This document shows, piece after piece, positions 37,347 to 51,287 of a stretch of DNA of 64,000 nucleotides. The stretch is from Burkholderiaceae bacterium (GTDB taxonomy: Bacteria > Pseudomonadota > Gammaproteobacteria > Burkholderiales > Burkholderiaceae_E), in NCBI GenBank assembly GCA_023954135.1, contig JAMLIN010000001.1, positions 1 through 64,000 of the forward strand, given 5' to 3'. Position numbers and translations under genes: made by a program. The notes below the pieces were generated by a model. The model saw only the letters and a program-made list of their open reading frames with translations. It was not told the origin of the DNA and made no database searches. How positions within the stretch are numbered: position 1 is the first letter of the stretch; every line of letters starts with the position of its first letter.

Positions 37347-38303
37347 TTGAACTTCCAGCAACTGCGCTCGGCCCGCGAGGCGGCGCGCCGCGACTTCAAC
37401 CTGACCACGGTCGCCGAGGTCCTGCATACCTCCCAGCCCGGGGTCAGCCGGCAGATCCGCGAGCTCGAGGACGAGCTCGGGGTGGAGATCTTCGTCCGGG
37501 CCGGCAAGCGCCTGACCGGGCTGACGCCGCCGGGGCGGGCGATCATGCCCCTGATCGAACGACTGCTCCTGGACGCCGAGAACCTGCGACGGGCCGGCGA
37601 GGACTTCGCCGCCCAGAATCGCGGCACATTGACGATAGCTGCCACTCACTCCCAGGCGCGCTACGCACTGCCCCATGCGGTGCGGGACTTCAGCGCGAAG
37701 TATCCGGAAGTGAAGCTCACCATGCACCAGGGCTCGCCGCGGCAGATCGCCGAGCTGCTGCTGTCCGGCGAGGCCGACATCGGCATCGCCACCGAGGCGC
37801 TGGCCGAATATCCGGAACTGGCCGCGATGGCGAGCTACCGGTGGACCCACTCGATCATCGTCCCGGCCGGGCATCCGCTCGAACGGGACGCCGGGCAGGG
37901 CATCCAGCCGACCCTCGAGCGGCTCGCGCAGTTCCCGATCATCACGTACGAGCCCGGCTTCACCGGGCGCAGCCATATCGACAGCGCCTTTCGCCGGGCG
38001 GGGCTGCGGCTCGAGCCGGTGCTCTCGGCGATGGACGCCGACGTCATCAAGACCTATGTCGAGCTCGGCATGGGCGTGGGCATCATCGCGGCGATCGCCT
38101 TCGACGAAGCGCGCGACCCCCAGCTGCGCGCGATCGACGCGCGGCACCTGTTCGCCGCCAACCTGACCCGGCTCGCGCTGCGCCGCGGCAGCTTCCTGCG
38201 CGGTTACGTCTACGACTTCATCGAGCTGTTCGCCCCGCCGCTGAACCGCGAGGTCGTCGACAGCTGGCTGGTCTCGCCCCCGGGTTCGCGGCTGGATCCG
38301 TAA
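37347..38303 (+). CDS. cysB: CysB-like LysR regulator of sulfur assimilation
   Basis: A 318-residue LysR protein of the CysB/Cbl branch. It begins at TTG 37347 (MNFQQLRSAREAARRDFNLT) with HTH core VAEVLHTSQPGVSRQIRELE and the characteristic GTLTIAATHSQARYALPHAV segment of CysB. CysB senses N-acetylserine/sulfide and activates sulfate assimilation genes. The gene is convergent with cysK, their stops only 3 bases apart. The physical link to cysK and metH supports a sulfur-metabolism role. Confidence 0.88.
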   Translation: MNFQQLRSAREAARRDFNLTTVAEVLHTSQPGVSRQIRELEDELGVEIFVRAGKRLTGLTPPGRAIMPLIERLLLDAENLRRAGEDFAAQNRGTLTIAATHSQARYALPHAVRDFSAKYPEVKLTMHQGSPRQIAELLLSGEADIGIATEALAEYPELAAMASYRWTHSIIVPAGHPLERDAGQGIQPTLERLAQFPIITYEPGFTGRSHIDSAFRRAGLRLEPVLSAMDADVIKTYVELGMGVGIIAAIAFDEARDPQLRAIDARHLFAANLTRLALRRGSFLRGYVYDFIELFAPPLNREVVDSWLVSPPGSRLDP

Positions 38304-38306
38304 GCA

Positions 38307-39287
38307 TTACTGCGTGATCGGCAGCCCCGCGGCGTCAAACATGCCCTCGAACAGGATCGAGCTGAGATAGCGCTCGCCCGAATCGGGCAGCACCACCACG
38401 ATCGTCTTGCCCTTGTTGGCCGGCAGCTTCGCCAGCCGCACAGCGGCGGCGACGGCGGCCCCGCTCGAGATGCCCGAGAGGATGCCCTCTTCCCTCGCAA
38501 GACGCAGGGCGTAGTCGACCGCTTCCTCGTTGGACACCTGCTCGACGCCGTCGATGAGCGAAAGGTCGAGCACGCCGGGAATGAAGCCGGCACCGAGGCC
38601 CTGGAGCTTGTGCGGCGCCGGCGTGAGCGGCTCGCCGGCGCGCGTCTGGCTGATCACCGGGCTTCCGATCGGCTCCACCGCGATCGACTGGATCGCCTTG
38701 CCCCTGATCTTCTTGATGTAGCGCGACACGCCGGTGATGGTCCCGCCGGTACCCACGCCCGAGACGAGGATGTCGATCGCGCCGTCGGTATCGTTCCAGA
38801 TCTCGGGGCCGGTGGTCGATTCATGGATCGCCGGGTTGGCCGGATTCTCGAACTGCTGCAACAGCACGTACTTCGGGTCGGATGCGGCAAGCTCCTCGGC
38901 CTTCGCGATGGCGCCTTTCATGCCCTTGGCGCCCTCGGTCAGCACCAGCTTCGCCCCGTAGGCGAGCAGCAGCTTGCGCCGCTCGACGCTCATGGTGTCG
39001 GGCATCGTTAGGGTGATCGGGATGCCCCTGGCAGCGGCAACGTAGGCAAGCGCGATCCCGGTGTTGCCGCTGGTCGGCTCGACGAGCTCCTTGCCCGGGC
39101 CGAGCAGACCCTTCTTCTCGGCATCCCAGATCATCGCCGCGCCGATGCGGCACTTCACCGAGTAGGCGGGGTTGCGTCCTTCGATCTTGGCCAGCACGGT
39201 GGCGCCGGCTCCGTCGGTGATGCGATTCAGCCGTACCAGCGGGGTGTTTCCGATGGACAGCGAATTGTCGTCGTAGGTTCGGCTCAT
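38307..39287 (-). CDS. cysK: Cysteine synthase A (O-acetylserine sulfhydrylase)
   Basis: A 326-residue PLP enzyme that makes cysteine from O-acetylserine and sulfide. It has [15 protein letters not shown] with the Schiff-base Lys, [20 protein letters not shown] (substrate loop), [18 protein letters not shown] (phosphate-binding Gly loop) and [16 protein letters not shown]. It ends in GLPITQ rather than the -DFI type tail; the C-terminal Ile that docks CysE is not obvious. Convergent with cysB, divergent from nothing close. Confidence 0.94.
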   Translation of the reverse strand: MSRTYDDNSLSIGNTPLVRLNRITDGAGATVLAKIEGRNPAYSVKCRIGAAMIWDAEKKGLLGPGKELVEPTSGNTGIALAYVAAARGIPITLTMPDTMSVERRKLLLAYGAKLVLTEGAKGMKGAIAKAEELAASDPKYVLLQQFENPANPAIHESTTGPEIWNDTDGAIDILVSGVGTGGTITGVSRYIKKIRGKAIQSIAVEPIGSPVISQTRAGEPLTPAPHKLQGLGAGFIPGVLDLSLIDGVEQVSNEEAVDYALRLAREEGILSGISSGAAVAAAVRLAKLPANKGKTIVVVLPDSGERYLSSILFEGMFDAAGLPITQ

Positions 39288-39405
39288 GATTTTTCCTCTC
39301 GTGAACCCGGCAGGCTAGCCGCCGGGATTGTCATGTCGAACGAAGCATTGCTTCGATGCTTCATCGGTTTGCGCATGTCGCCACGCCTTCCCGCGCGGCC
39401 GGTAT

Positions 39406-43209
<3,804 letters not shown>

Positions 43210-43290
43210 GGCGGCGGGGGAGCTCCAGGGACTGACCCACCATTCTACGGACTCGGGCGTCCGTTTTCCGGTAGAGTGGCCGTCGCGCCG

Positions 43291-44016
43291 ATGAACCAGC
43301 TCCCTCCAGACACCCGCCCTTTTCGCGTCCTCGCGATCGACGTCCTCGACCGGGACATCCGCATCCTGCGCATCGCGCCTGCCGATGGCGGGCGCTTCGG
43401 CTTCGCCGCCGGCCAGTATGTCCGCCTGCACCTTGCCGAGGGCCTGCAGCGCGACTACTCGATCGCCAGCGCGCCCGGCGACGACGGCCTGGCCGACGCG
43501 CTCGAGTTCCACATCCGCATCTCGGGCGGCGCCGGCAGCCGCTTCATCGCCGAGCAGCTCGCCGTCGGCGACACCATCGGCGTCGAGGGCCCGCTGGGCA
43601 CCGCCTTCTGGCGCAGCCGCCATACCGGACTCGCCCTGCTGGTGGCCGGCGGCAGCGGACTCGCGCCGATGCTCGCGATCGCCGAAGCGGCCACCGACGG
43701 CCGCCATGACGAGGACATCGCGCTCTACGCCGGCGTGCGCGAACCGGCCGACCTGTACTGCGCCGATCGGCTGGCGGCCATCGCCGCGGCCAATCCGCGC
43801 TTTCGCCAGGTGCTGCTGCTGTCGACGGGCGATCCTCCCGATGCGCGCTGGCGCGCCGGCCTGCCGGGCGATGCGATCCGGGCCGACTTCACCGACCTGG
43901 CCGGCGCCAAGGCCTTTCTGGCCGGCCCGGCCGCGATGATCGCGCACACGGTGCCGATCCTGCTCGCGCTCGGCATCGCGGCCGAGGACATCCACTCCGA
44001 CGGCTACGACAATTAG
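43291..44016 (+). CDS. Ferredoxin-NAD(P)H reductase-like flavoprotein
   Basis: A 241-residue FAD/NAD(P)-binding oxidoreductase of the ferredoxin reductase family, without an iron-sulfur domain. It has [13 protein letters not shown], the FAD motif [11 protein letters not shown], and [13 protein letters not shown] for NAD(P)H. It ends in [10 protein letters not shown], similar to the C-termini of phenol-hydroxylase- or CDP-6-deoxy-type reductases. Transcribed divergently from metH across 81 bases; a role in reactivating MetH cobalamin is an attractive guess but not shown. Confidence 0.82.
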   Translation: MNQLPPDTRPFRVLAIDVLDRDIRILRIAPADGGRFGFAAGQYVRLHLAEGLQRDYSIASAPGDDGLADALEFHIRISGGAGSRFIAEQLAVGDTIGVEGPLGTAFWRSRHTGLALLVAGGSGLAPMLAIAEAATDGRHDEDIALYAGVREPADLYCADRLAAIAAANPRFRQVLLLSTGDPPDARWRAGLPGDAIRADFTDLAGAKAFLAGPAAMIAHTVPILLALGIAAEDIHSDGYDN

Positions 44017-44071
44017 GGACACAAAGCGCGGTATCCTCGCCTGCACCGACGCCAATCCCGCAGGCAAGACC

Positions 44072-44794
44072 ATGAGCGAATCCTCCCGCGCCGACCCCAA
44101 CCCCGATGGACTGCAGTCGGTCGGCTTCGGCGAGATCCGCCTGCAGCCGGGCTCCCGGGTGCAGCTGGTGCTCACCCGACAAGGTGGCGAACAGTCCCAT
44201 TTCACGACGGTCGTCGGCTTCGTGCGCGACGAGTACCTGATCCTGAAGTCGCCGGTGCGCAAGCAGGCGCCGATCGCCATCGAGATCGACGAGCCCCTGC
44301 GGGTGCGCCTGTTTTCGGGTATTCATCTCTACGAATTCCGTTGCAGCGTGCTGCGCGTCTTCGAAGCGCCGGTCGACTACATCCATGTGTCCTTCCCCGA
44401 CGACATCCGGGTCACCCCGGTCCGGATGGCCCCGCGGGTACGCGCCGAGCTGCCGGTGCAGCTGGTGCTGGCCGACGGCAGCCGCCATGAAGGGCTGCTC
44501 GCCGACCTGAGCGCCCAGGGTGCCCAGCTGCAGGTGGTCGCCGGCGAACCCCTCGCCTCCGACGGCGGCCGCCTGCGCATCGCCTTCACGGTGCGGGTCG
44601 GCGTCGACGAGCGCGAGCACACCATCGAAACCGATTGCGCGGTGCACGTCCTCAAGCCCCAGCGGCCCGCCGGCAGCGAGGAGGAGCTGCAGGCCTACGG
44701 CCTGCAATTCGGCGAGCTCGACGCCGCCGCCTCGCTGGCGCTGCAGAATTTCATCCTGAAGCGGATGATCGAGGATCAGGACTCGGTGGTCTGA
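44072..44794 (+). CDS. ycgR: YcgR-type flagellar brake protein (PilZ, c-di-GMP binding)
   Basis: A 240-residue two-domain protein. The N-terminal YcgR/PilZN domain spans about 17-110. The C-terminal PilZ domain has [12 protein letters not shown] (the RxxxR c-di-GMP arginines) and [11 protein letters not shown] (D/NxSxxG). YcgR proteins slow the flagellar motor when c-di-GMP is high, favouring attachment. No flagellar gene lies nearby. It stands alone on the plus strand, 55 bases after the reductase gene. Confidence 0.85.
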   Translation: MSESSRADPNPDGLQSVGFGEIRLQPGSRVQLVLTRQGGEQSHFTTVVGFVRDEYLILKSPVRKQAPIAIEIDEPLRVRLFSGIHLYEFRCSVLRVFEAPVDYIHVSFPDDIRVTPVRMAPRVRAELPVQLVLADGSRHEGLLADLSAQGAQLQVVAGEPLASDGGRLRIAFTVRVGVDEREHTIETDCAVHVLKPQRPAGSEEELQAYGLQFGELDAAASLALQNFILKRMIEDQDSVV

Positions 44795-44892
44795 GAATCC
44801 GTGAGCGGCCCGGGCAGTCCGGATGCCGCCGGACCGGAGTCCTGCCGGCGGGGCGTTGCGCACGCGCCGTCGGCAACCGGAGGGGGAGCCAC

Positions 44893-46206
44893 ATGAAAGT
44901 CATCATCGCCGGAGCCGGCATCGGCGGGCTGACCGCCGCGCTGTCGCTGCACGAAGCCGGGATCGACGTCGAGGTCTACGAGGGCGCCGCCCGGATGGCG
45001 CCGCTCGGCGTGGGCATCAACTGCCTGCCGCATGCGGTGCGCGAGCTGACCGAGCTCGGCCTCGCCGACGCGCTGATGGCGACCGGCGTCGCCACCCGCG
45101 AGCTGGTCTATACGAACAAGTCCGGCCAGCGGATCTGGCAGGAAGATCGCGGCCGCCACGCAGGGTACGACTGGCCGCAGGTTTCGCTGCACCGGGGCCG
45201 ACTGCAGATGATCCTCTACGAGGCGGCGATCGCCCGGCTCGGGCCCCAGCGCATCCATCTCGACCATGCGCTCGGGCACTATGCGCAGGATGCCGACGGG
45301 GTGACCGCCCACTTCGTCTCACGCCAGCTGCTGGCGGGCGGCGGCTCGAGACGGCAGGCGCCGGCCGACGGTGACGCAAGGCCGCGCGGCAGCGTCCGGG
45401 CCGACATCCTCATCGCGGCCGACGGCATCCATTCGGCGGCGCGCCGCCAGCGGCATCCCGACGAGGGGCCGCCGATCTGGAACGGGGCCATCCTCTGGCG
45501 CGGGGTGACCTTCGCGAAGCCCTTCCTGTCCGGCGCCTCGATGATCATGGCCGGCCATGAATGGCAGAAGTTCGTCTGCTACCCGATCTTCCCGCCCCGC
45601 CCCGACGGCCTGCAGGAGATCAACTGGATCGCCGAGCTCAAGTACCGCGAGCGCAACGGGTTCGAGCCCGAGGACTGGAACCGGCCCGGCCGGCTCGAGC
45701 AGTTCCTGCCGGCCTTCGAGTCCTGGGACTTCGGCTGGCTCGATGCGCCCGGGCTGATCCGCGGCGCCCCCGGCTGCTTCGAGTTCCCGATGGTCGACCG
45801 CGATCCGCTCGATGCCTGGGCCGACGGCCGGGTCACCCTGCTGGGGGATGCCGCCCATCCGATGTACCCGATCGGCAGCAATGGCGCCTCCCAGGCGATC
45901 CTCGACGCCCGGGTGCTCGCCTGGCGGCTCGCGACCGAAGCCGATCCGCTGGCGGCACTGGCCCTCTACGAGGAGGAGCGACGGCCCGCCACCGCGAAGC
46001 TGGTGCTCGCCAACCGGCGCAACGGCCCCGAGAAGGTGATGCAGATGGCCGAGGAACGGGCGCCGCAGGGATTCACCGACGTGCACGAGGTCATCGACGC
46101 CGACGAGCTCGCCCGCGTCGCGAGCGAATACAAGCGGGTTGCCGGCTTCGACCGCGAGCAGCTCGCCGCCCGGCCCTCCTACAGCGTGCGGCGCGACCCG
46201 GCCTGA
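44893..46206 (+). CDS. Flavin-dependent monooxygenase (aromatic hydroxylase-like)
   Basis: A 437-residue class A flavoprotein monooxygenase. The FAD Rossmann motif is MKVIIAGAGIGGLTAALSL. The DG motif region is ADILIAADGIHSAARRQRH, and the GD motif is LLGDAAHPMYPIGSNGASQA. It resembles salicylate/6-hydroxynicotinate hydroxylase-like FAD oxidoreductases. ATG 44893 has AGGGGGAG upstream. The next gene is a PcaD-like hydrolase, so aromatic degradation is possible, but the substrate is not predictable. Confidence 0.86.
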   Translation: MKVIIAGAGIGGLTAALSLHEAGIDVEVYEGAARMAPLGVGINCLPHAVRELTELGLADALMATGVATRELVYTNKSGQRIWQEDRGRHAGYDWPQVSLHRGRLQMILYEAAIARLGPQRIHLDHALGHYAQDADGVTAHFVSRQLLAGGGSRRQAPADGDARPRGSVRADILIAADGIHSAARRQRHPDEGPPIWNGAILWRGVTFAKPFLSGASMIMAGHEWQKFVCYPIFPPRPDGLQEINWIAELKYRERNGFEPEDWNRPGRLEQFLPAFESWDFGWLDAPGLIRGAPGCFEFPMVDRDPLDAWADGRVTLLGDAAHPMYPIGSNGASQAILDARVLAWRLATEADPLAALALYEEERRPATAKLVLANRRNGPEKVMQMAEERAPQGFTDVHEVIDADELARVASEYKRVAGFDREQLAARPSYSVRRDPA

Positions 46207-46324
46207 AGGGGCGGCCTGAAGCCCGCGGCGTTAGTCGCTAACATTCGTTGGACGACCAAACCCGGCACACGCCGGACGCCGGAGGAAAGCCCGCTCCGGC
46301 GAGACCAGGGAAGCGGAGCATCGG

Positions 46325-47107
46325 ATGGCAAGCATCGACCACGCAGGCGCACGACTCTTCTACCGGATCGACGGCAAGGCCGACGGACCGCCGCTGGTGC
46401 TGCTCAACTCCCTGGGCAGCGGCACCGGGCTGTGGGATCCGGTCATGCCGGCGCTCGGCGCGAAGTACCGGGTGCTGCGCACCGACAAGCGCGGTCACGG
46501 CCAGTCGACCGGTACTCCGGGCGACTACTCCATGCCGATGCTCGCCGCCGATGTCCTGGCGGTCATGGACGCGGCCGGCTTCGAGCGAGCCACGGTGGGC
46601 GGCATCTCGATCGGCGGCATGATCTCGATGCAGCTCGCGCTGATCGCCCCCGAGCGGGTCGAGCGGCTGATCATCTCGAACAGCTCGGCCTTCCCCGGCG
46701 ACAAGCTGCGCTCGCGCATGGCCGAGGTCCGCGAGAACGGCCTGGAACCGGTGGCCGACGGCGTCATCCGCAACTGGTTCAGCGCGCCGACCGTCGCCGC
46801 CGGCGGCCCGTACATGGAAGCGGTGCGCGCCACCTTCATCAGCGGCGACCCCCAGGGCTACATCGGCTGCTGCGCCGCCATCATCGGCTTCGACCTGCGC
46901 CCGTCGCTCGCGAAGATCGGCCAGCCGGCGCTCGTCATCGCCGGCCTGTCGGATGCCTCGCTGACGCCCGAGCATTCGCGCGAGATCGCCGCAGGCCTGC
47001 CTGACGCCCGCCTGGTCGAGCTGCCCGCCCTCCATATCCCCTTCGGCGACATGCCGGCGGAGTATGCGCGGGCGGTGATCGACTTCCTCGGCCCGGAGAA
47101 CCTGTGA
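46325..47107 (+). CDS. pcaD: Alpha/beta hydrolase, 3-oxoadipate enol-lactonase-like
   Basis: A 260-residue alpha/beta hydrolase. It has the LLNSLGSGTGLWDPVMPAL oxyanion region, RTDKRGHGQST, the nucleophile elbow GGISIGGMISMQ (Ser near residue 96), the acid region AGLSDASLTPEH and a late His in LHIPFGDMP. This order and spacing match PcaD, which opens beta-ketoadipate enol-lactone in the protocatechuate/catechol pathway. No other pca gene is present, so a related lactonase or esterase role is also possible. Confidence 0.75.
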   Translation: MASIDHAGARLFYRIDGKADGPPLVLLNSLGSGTGLWDPVMPALGAKYRVLRTDKRGHGQSTGTPGDYSMPMLAADVLAVMDAAGFERATVGGISIGGMISMQLALIAPERVERLIISNSSAFPGDKLRSRMAEVRENGLEPVADGVIRNWFSAPTVAAGGPYMEAVRATFISGDPQGYIGCCAAIIGFDLRPSLAKIGQPALVIAGLSDASLTPEHSREIAAGLPDARLVELPALHIPFGDMPAEYARAVIDFLGPENL

Positions 47108-47270
47108 ACGAACCCTCCACGCCCGCTCGTCACGCCAGGGCGGCCCCGCTCTTCGTTGCAAATGCTCGCCATGTCACCCGACATGGCTGCGCTTTGCGCC
47201 TCGATCGAAACCGCCCTGGCGCACCGCTCGGGCGCGTCCGGTCCATTCACAGGTTCTGAGGAGCGCCACG

Positions 47271-47663
47271 ATGCAGGAAATGCTCCCGCTCGAGGCCAGC
47301 CGCTTCCTCGCCGAGAACCCCGAGGCGCTTTTCATCGACTGCCGCAGCGATGCCGAGTTCTACTTCGTCGGCCATCCCGTAGGCGCGACCCACGTCGCCT
47401 GGCTGGACGGCCCCGACTGGGACTTCAACCCCCATTTCGTGGGCGAGGTCCGCATGCTCGCCGGCAACTCCATCGACCGGCCGGTGGTGCTGATCTGCCG
47501 CAGCGGCCGACGCTCGGCCGATGCCGCTCAGGCCCTCGAAGCGGCCGGCTTCACGCACACGGTCAACGTCGTCCACGGCTTCGAAGGCGATCTCGACGAC
47601 CGGCACCAGCGCGGCAATCTCAACGGCTGGCGCCATGACGGCCTGCCCTGGGAGCAGCTCTAG
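47271..47663 (+). CDS. Rhodanese-domain sulfurtransferase
   Basis: A 130-residue single-domain rhodanese. It has LFIDCRSDAEFYFVGHPVGA and the active-site loop ICRSGRRSADAAQAL, with the catalytic Cys that carries persulfide. GAGGAG stands 8 bases before the ATG. The substrate is unknown. It is located between pcaD-like and fabA. Confidence 0.87.
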   Translation: MQEMLPLEASRFLAENPEALFIDCRSDAEFYFVGHPVGATHVAWLDGPDWDFNPHFVGEVRMLAGNSIDRPVVLICRSGRRSADAAQALEAAGFTHTVNVVHGFEGDLDDRHQRGNLNGWRHDGLPWEQL

Positions 47664-47672
47664 CGCCGATCC

Positions 47673-47686
47673 ATCCGGCGCCGGAT
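47673..47686. promoter_or_regulatory. Palindrome upstream of fabA
   Basis: ATCCGGCGCCGGAT is a perfect 14-bp palindrome between the rhodanese stop and fabA. It could be a weak terminator stem or an operator for fabAB. No evidence separates these. Confidence 0.3.
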
Positions 47687-47794
47687 TGTTCGCCGAAAGC
47701 GCCAAATCGACCCCGATTTCGCCGGAAGTTCCCCGAAGCTTCCGTATCATAGGCAGGTATTGGCCACGGCCAGGATCCCACCCCGAAGGTGCAC

Positions 47795-48343
47795 ATGACG
47801 AAGTCCTCGGCCGCGACGGCAGCGCAGTTCACCCCGAAATCCAGCTACGGCTACGACGAGCTGATCGACTGCGCGCACGGCAGGCTGTTCGGCCCCGGCA
47901 ATGCGAAGCTGCCGCTGCCGCCCATGCTGATGTTCGACCGGATCACGGCGATCTCCGCCACGGGCGGCGCCTACGACAAGGGCTTCGTCGAAGCCGAGTT
48001 CGACATCCGCCCCGACCTCTGGTTCTTCGAGTGCCACTTCGAGGGCGACCCGGTGATGCCGGGCTGCCTCGGCCTGGACGCCCTCTGGCAACTGCTCGGC
48101 TTCTTCCTCGGCTGGAGCGGCGCGCCCGGCTCGGGCCGGGCGCTGGGCCTGGGCAACCTGAAGTTCACCGGCCAGATCCTTCCGGACGCGAAGCTCGTCC
48201 ACTACCGGCTCGACATCAAGCGCATGATCAACCGCCGACTGGTGCTCGGCGTGGCCGATGGCCAGGTCATCGTCGACGGCGAGCTGATCTACGACGCCAA
48301 GGAACTGAATGTCGGGCTGTTCAACAATCCCCAGGCGCGCTGA
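47795..48343 (+). CDS. fabA: 3-hydroxydecanoyl-ACP dehydratase/isomerase FabA
   Basis: A 182-residue enzyme that dehydrates 3-hydroxydecanoyl-ACP and isomerises trans-2 to cis-3-decenoyl-ACP, the branch point for unsaturated fatty acids. The hot-dog fold active site has [20 protein letters not shown] with catalytic His and, on the second helix, Asp. It may start at ATG 47789 (MHMTK) or ATG 47795. It is followed after 12 bases by fabB in one operon, the standard arrangement. Confidence 0.95.
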   Translation: MTKSSAATAAQFTPKSSYGYDELIDCAHGRLFGPGNAKLPLPPMLMFDRITAISATGGAYDKGFVEAEFDIRPDLWFFECHFEGDPVMPGCLGLDALWQLLGFFLGWSGAPGSGRALGLGNLKFTGQILPDAKLVHYRLDIKRMINRRLVLGVADGQVIVDGELIYDAKELNVGLFNNPQAR

Positions 48344-48355
48344 AGGCAATCGGGC

Positions 48356-49600
48356 ATGAGCGAAACGACCAACACCCGCCGGGTCGTCGTCACCGGCATC
48401 GGCATCATCTCCTGCATCGGCCTCGACCAGGACCAGGTCCTGCAATCCCTGCGCGAAGGCCGCTCGGGGATCACCGCGATGCCCGAATACGCCGAGCTCG
48501 GCTTTCGTAGCCAGGTGGCCGGGCGCCCCGACATCGATCTCGACACGGTCATCGACCGCAAGCTGCGCCGCTTCATGGGCGACGGCGCCGCCTACCTGCA
48601 CCTGTCGATGGAGCAGGCGATCGCCGACGCCGGCCTGAGCCCGGGCGACGTGAGCAACGAACGCACGGGGATCATCGTCGGCTCGGGCGGGCCGTCGACG
48701 CGCAACCAGGTCGAGGCCGCCGCGATCTGCAAGGAAAAGGGCCCCAAGCGCGTCGGACCCTACATGGTGCCGCGCTGCATGTCCTCGACGACATCGGCCA
48801 CCGCCGCCACGAACTTCCAGATCAAGGGCGTCAACTACACGATCTCGTCGGCCTGCTCCACGTCCGCGCACTGCATCGGCAACGCCGCCGAGCAGATCCA
48901 GTGGGGCAAGCAGGACATCGTCTTCGCCGGCGGCGGCGAAGAGCTCGACTGGACGCTGTCGGTGCTCTTCGATGCGATGGGCGCGATGTCCTCGAAGTAC
49001 AACGACCGGCCGGCCACCGCCTCGCGCGCCTACGACGCCAACCGCGACGGCTTCGTGATCGCCGGCGGCGGCGGCGTGGTCGTGCTCGAGGAGCTCGAGC
49101 ACGCCAAGGCGCGCGGCGCGAAAATCTACGCCGAAGTCACCGGCTACGGCGCCACATCGGACGGCGCCGACATGGTCGCCCCGAGCGGCGAAGGCGCGGT
49201 GCGCTGCATGCGCCAGGCGCTGCGCACCGTGCGCAGCCCGGTCACCTACATCAACACCCACGGCACCGCCACCCCGGTCGGCGACATCACCGAGCTGCGG
49301 GCGATCCGCGAAGTGTTCGAGCAGACCGGCCGCGAGCTGCCGCTGATCTCGTCGACCAAGTCGATGACCGGCCACTCGCTGGGCGCCACCGGCGTGCAGG
49401 AAGCGATCTATTCGCTGCTGATGATGAAGCACGGCTTCGTCGCGCCGAGCATCAACATCGAGAACCTCGACGAAGGCGCGGCCGAATTCCGCATCGCCCG
49501 CGAGCGCATCGACGGCGTCGAGCACCAGACGATCCTGTCGAACAGCTTCGGCTTCGGCGGCACGAACTGCACGCTGGCGCTGTCGCGGTATACGGACTGA
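48356..49600 (+). CDS. fabB: Beta-ketoacyl-ACP synthase I FabB
   Basis: A 414-residue condensing enzyme for elongation of unsaturated acyl-ACP. The Cys-His-His triad is visible: [25 protein letters not shown] and [14 protein letters not shown]. The Gly-rich end [14 protein letters not shown] is typical. It works with FabA just upstream. Confidence 0.95.
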   Translation: MSETTNTRRVVVTGIGIISCIGLDQDQVLQSLREGRSGITAMPEYAELGFRSQVAGRPDIDLDTVIDRKLRRFMGDGAAYLHLSMEQAIADAGLSPGDVSNERTGIIVGSGGPSTRNQVEAAAICKEKGPKRVGPYMVPRCMSSTTSATAATNFQIKGVNYTISSACSTSAHCIGNAAEQIQWGKQDIVFAGGGEELDWTLSVLFDAMGAMSSKYNDRPATASRAYDANRDGFVIAGGGGVVVLEELEHAKARGAKIYAEVTGYGATSDGADMVAPSGEGAVRCMRQALRTVRSPVTYINTHGTATPVGDITELRAIREVFEQTGRELPLISSTKSMTGHSLGATGVQEAIYSLLMMKHGFVAPSINIENLDEGAAEFRIARERIDGVEHQTILSNSFGFGGTNCTLALSRYTD

Positions 49601-49653
49601 GCACGAGCACGCACCGGCCGGGACCGCCAGATGACATACGCGCACTCTTCAGC

Positions 49654-50598
49654 TCAAAGTGCATCGACATACTGGTGAATCCGCGCAAGCAACTCGTCGA
49701 AATCCGGTTTCCCCAGGTAGTACAGCGCCGCCGTCTTCCGGTACTCTCGCGCAAAGCGCTCGCGCTGCCCGGTGTTCGTCAGGGTGAACGCAGGGTTGCG
49801 CGCGATGACCAATTCATCTCCCGTACGAAACCGCTGCGCCTTGCGTTCATGGTAGGCAGGCGTTCGCAAGAAGGCCTGCACTTCCTCAAGGCCCAGAAGG
49901 CAGTACACGTCATAGTAGTGCCGAAGGAAGTTCGCCGGAAATGCCCGGGCTTCGTCCAGCCGCCGGTACTTCGTGGAGATCGTCTGCAGCTTCTCGACAA
50001 AAGTGTGTGTCGGCGCGTAGCAGAGCACATCCACCGCTCGGTTGTCGGTCACCTCCACGCCTCGCTCCAGAGCCGCATCGAGTGCCCATGACGAGATCGT
50101 CACCGCCCGATTGGGCGCCGTATCGTCGAAACCCAGTTCCAGCAGGATGCCATCCTTGACACCATCGAGCGCCACCGCGCGCGGTGCGTAGATCAGACGA
50201 ATGCCAGCGCTGCGCATCTTGTCGTCGTCGAACTGCGCATCACGCTCCACAGCGACGACACCCGGGATGCAAATCCGCGCGGCCAGCTCATCGTAGTAGG
50301 CGCGCCGCGATGCGACGTGAGCCGGCTTGTTCTGGTTGCGCCCGGTCTTCACGCCCATCCCGACCGGCGGCTCGATGCGAATGTCGATGTCCTCCGAGAA
50401 ACGATGGATGACACCAAAGCCCTTCGACAGCGACGTGCCACCCTTCAACTCGAACCGGAAGCCCTGGGCCTGCAAACCCCAGAGGGCGTGCATGATCCAG
50501 TAATCCTTCTCGACCAGCATCGGGTCGAGACCACGCTCATCGGCCACCAGGGCCAACAGTTGGTCGAAGTCCTTGCGGTCGTGCAGAAACTCAGCCAT
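49654..50598 (-). CDS. AbiEii/AbiGii-type nucleotidyltransferase toxin
   Basis: A 314-residue nucleotidyltransferase toxin of the AbiEii (type IV toxin-antitoxin) family. Motifs are FELKGGTSLSKGFGVI (the GG/GS-like loop), RFSEDIDIRIE (the DxD metal Asp pair) and a later FVEKLQTISTKYRRL. Family members arrest growth in response to phage by modifying tRNA or nucleotides. ATG 50598 (MAEFLHDRKDFDQLL) overlaps the antitoxin gene end by 8 bases, a tight coupling typical of the pair. It is probably a full-length, active toxin. Confidence 0.87.
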   Translation of the reverse strand: MAEFLHDRKDFDQLLALVADERGLDPMLVEKDYWIMHALWGLQAQGFRFELKGGTSLSKGFGVIHRFSEDIDIRIEPPVGMGVKTGRNQNKPAHVASRRAYYDELAARICIPGVVAVERDAQFDDDKMRSAGIRLIYAPRAVALDGVKDGILLELGFDDTAPNRAVTISSWALDAALERGVEVTDNRAVDVLCYAPTHTFVEKLQTISTKYRRLDEARAFPANFLRHYYDVYCLLGLEEVQAFLRTPAYHERKAQRFRTGDELVIARNPAFTLTNTGQRERFAREYRKTAALYYLGKPDFDELLARIHQYVDAL

Positions 50599-51202
50599 GC
50601 GCCCACTCCCGCAGACGCTTGCGCGTGGCCACACTGCCGAAGCTCTCGGCGGCACGTTGCAGGCGAACAGGATCAAAGGACGTGAGCCTGCAACGCGCCT
50701 GACGCAGAACCACCTCGCGATCCTCGGCCAGTTCGTCCAGATTGTTCAGCAGATCGACGTACAGGAACTCGGGCGTCAGCTTCTTCGGGAAGCGCGGCTT
50801 TACGCGAAAGTCGAATTGCCGGTTACCCAGCCTGAACACACCGTGCCGCTTGTGGTTGTAGACCAGCGTGCGGTTGTAAAGCTGGGTCGTGCCCACACCC
50901 ACGGCGTTGTAGGCCGACGGCGAGAAGACCAGAAAGTCCTTGTCGCGCAGAAAGCTGCCGACCAGTTGCTCATCGTCCGGTGGCAGTGGGCCGAACCTGG
51001 ACGGCTTGGGTACGTGGTACAGACCCTGCGCCAGCTTCTTCAGCCTGCCGCTGGCCACCAGTTCACGCAAATGCCGGTCAACGGCCGTGGACATCTGTGC
51101 CAAGTCTTCGCGCCGATAGACACGTCCCGGCCGCAACTCCCCGGCGAGATGGGCCGCGCCCCCTCGCAGCGTGCTCCCGAAATGTGAGACGGCACCTGGC
51201 AT
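50591..51202 (-). CDS. AbiEi-type antitoxin (DUF6088-like)
   Basis: A 203-residue partner of the AbiEii toxin. The N-terminal winged helix region YRREDLAQMSTAVDRHLREL and VASGRLKKLAQGLYHVP match AbiEi/DUF6088 antitoxins, which bind DNA and repress their promoter. The C-terminal part (VFRLGNRQFDFRVKPRFPKK) is the domain needed for antitoxicity. It is first in the pair, with the toxin gene overlapping its end. Confidence 0.83.
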   Translation of the reverse strand: MPGAVSHFGSTLRGGAAHLAGELRPGRVYRREDLAQMSTAVDRHLRELVASGRLKKLAQGLYHVPKPSRFGPLPPDDEQLVGSFLRDKDFLVFSPSAYNAVGVGTTQLYNRTLVYNHKRHGVFRLGNRQFDFRVKPRFPKKLTPEFLYVDLLNNLDELAEDREVVLRQARCRLTSFDPVRLQRAAESFGSVATRKRLREWAHG

Positions 51203-51216
51203 ATCCGAATCTTCAT

Positions 51217-51226
51217 TGAAATTTCA
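51217..51226. promoter_or_regulatory. Short palindrome upstream of AbiEi-type gene
   Basis: TGAAATTTCA lies 15 bases beyond the antitoxin start in an AT-rich patch. AbiEi proteins bind inverted repeats near their promoter, so it may be an operator half, but it is short. Confidence 0.25.
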
Positions 51227-51287
51227 TGCATTCTAGCATCGCGAGACCTTGGATTGAAGCGTTCTCCTGAACACCTGGTCTCGGGCA

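Noticed and set aside
43210-43290. Possible cobalamin riboswitch upstream of the B12-dependent metH
   Set aside because: The gap to the divergent gene is 81 bases, too short for a B12 aptamer, and no B12-box-like sequence is seen.
44635-44892. Upstream extension of the flavin monooxygenase frame
   Set aside because: It overlaps the YcgR-type gene, and the Rossmann motif starts right at the ATG at 44893, which has a ribosome site.
46230-46242. GTTAG-TCG-CTAAC dyad upstream of the pcaD-like gene
   Set aside because: Stem of only five pairs, no second copy and no nearby regulator gene; too weak to report as an operator.
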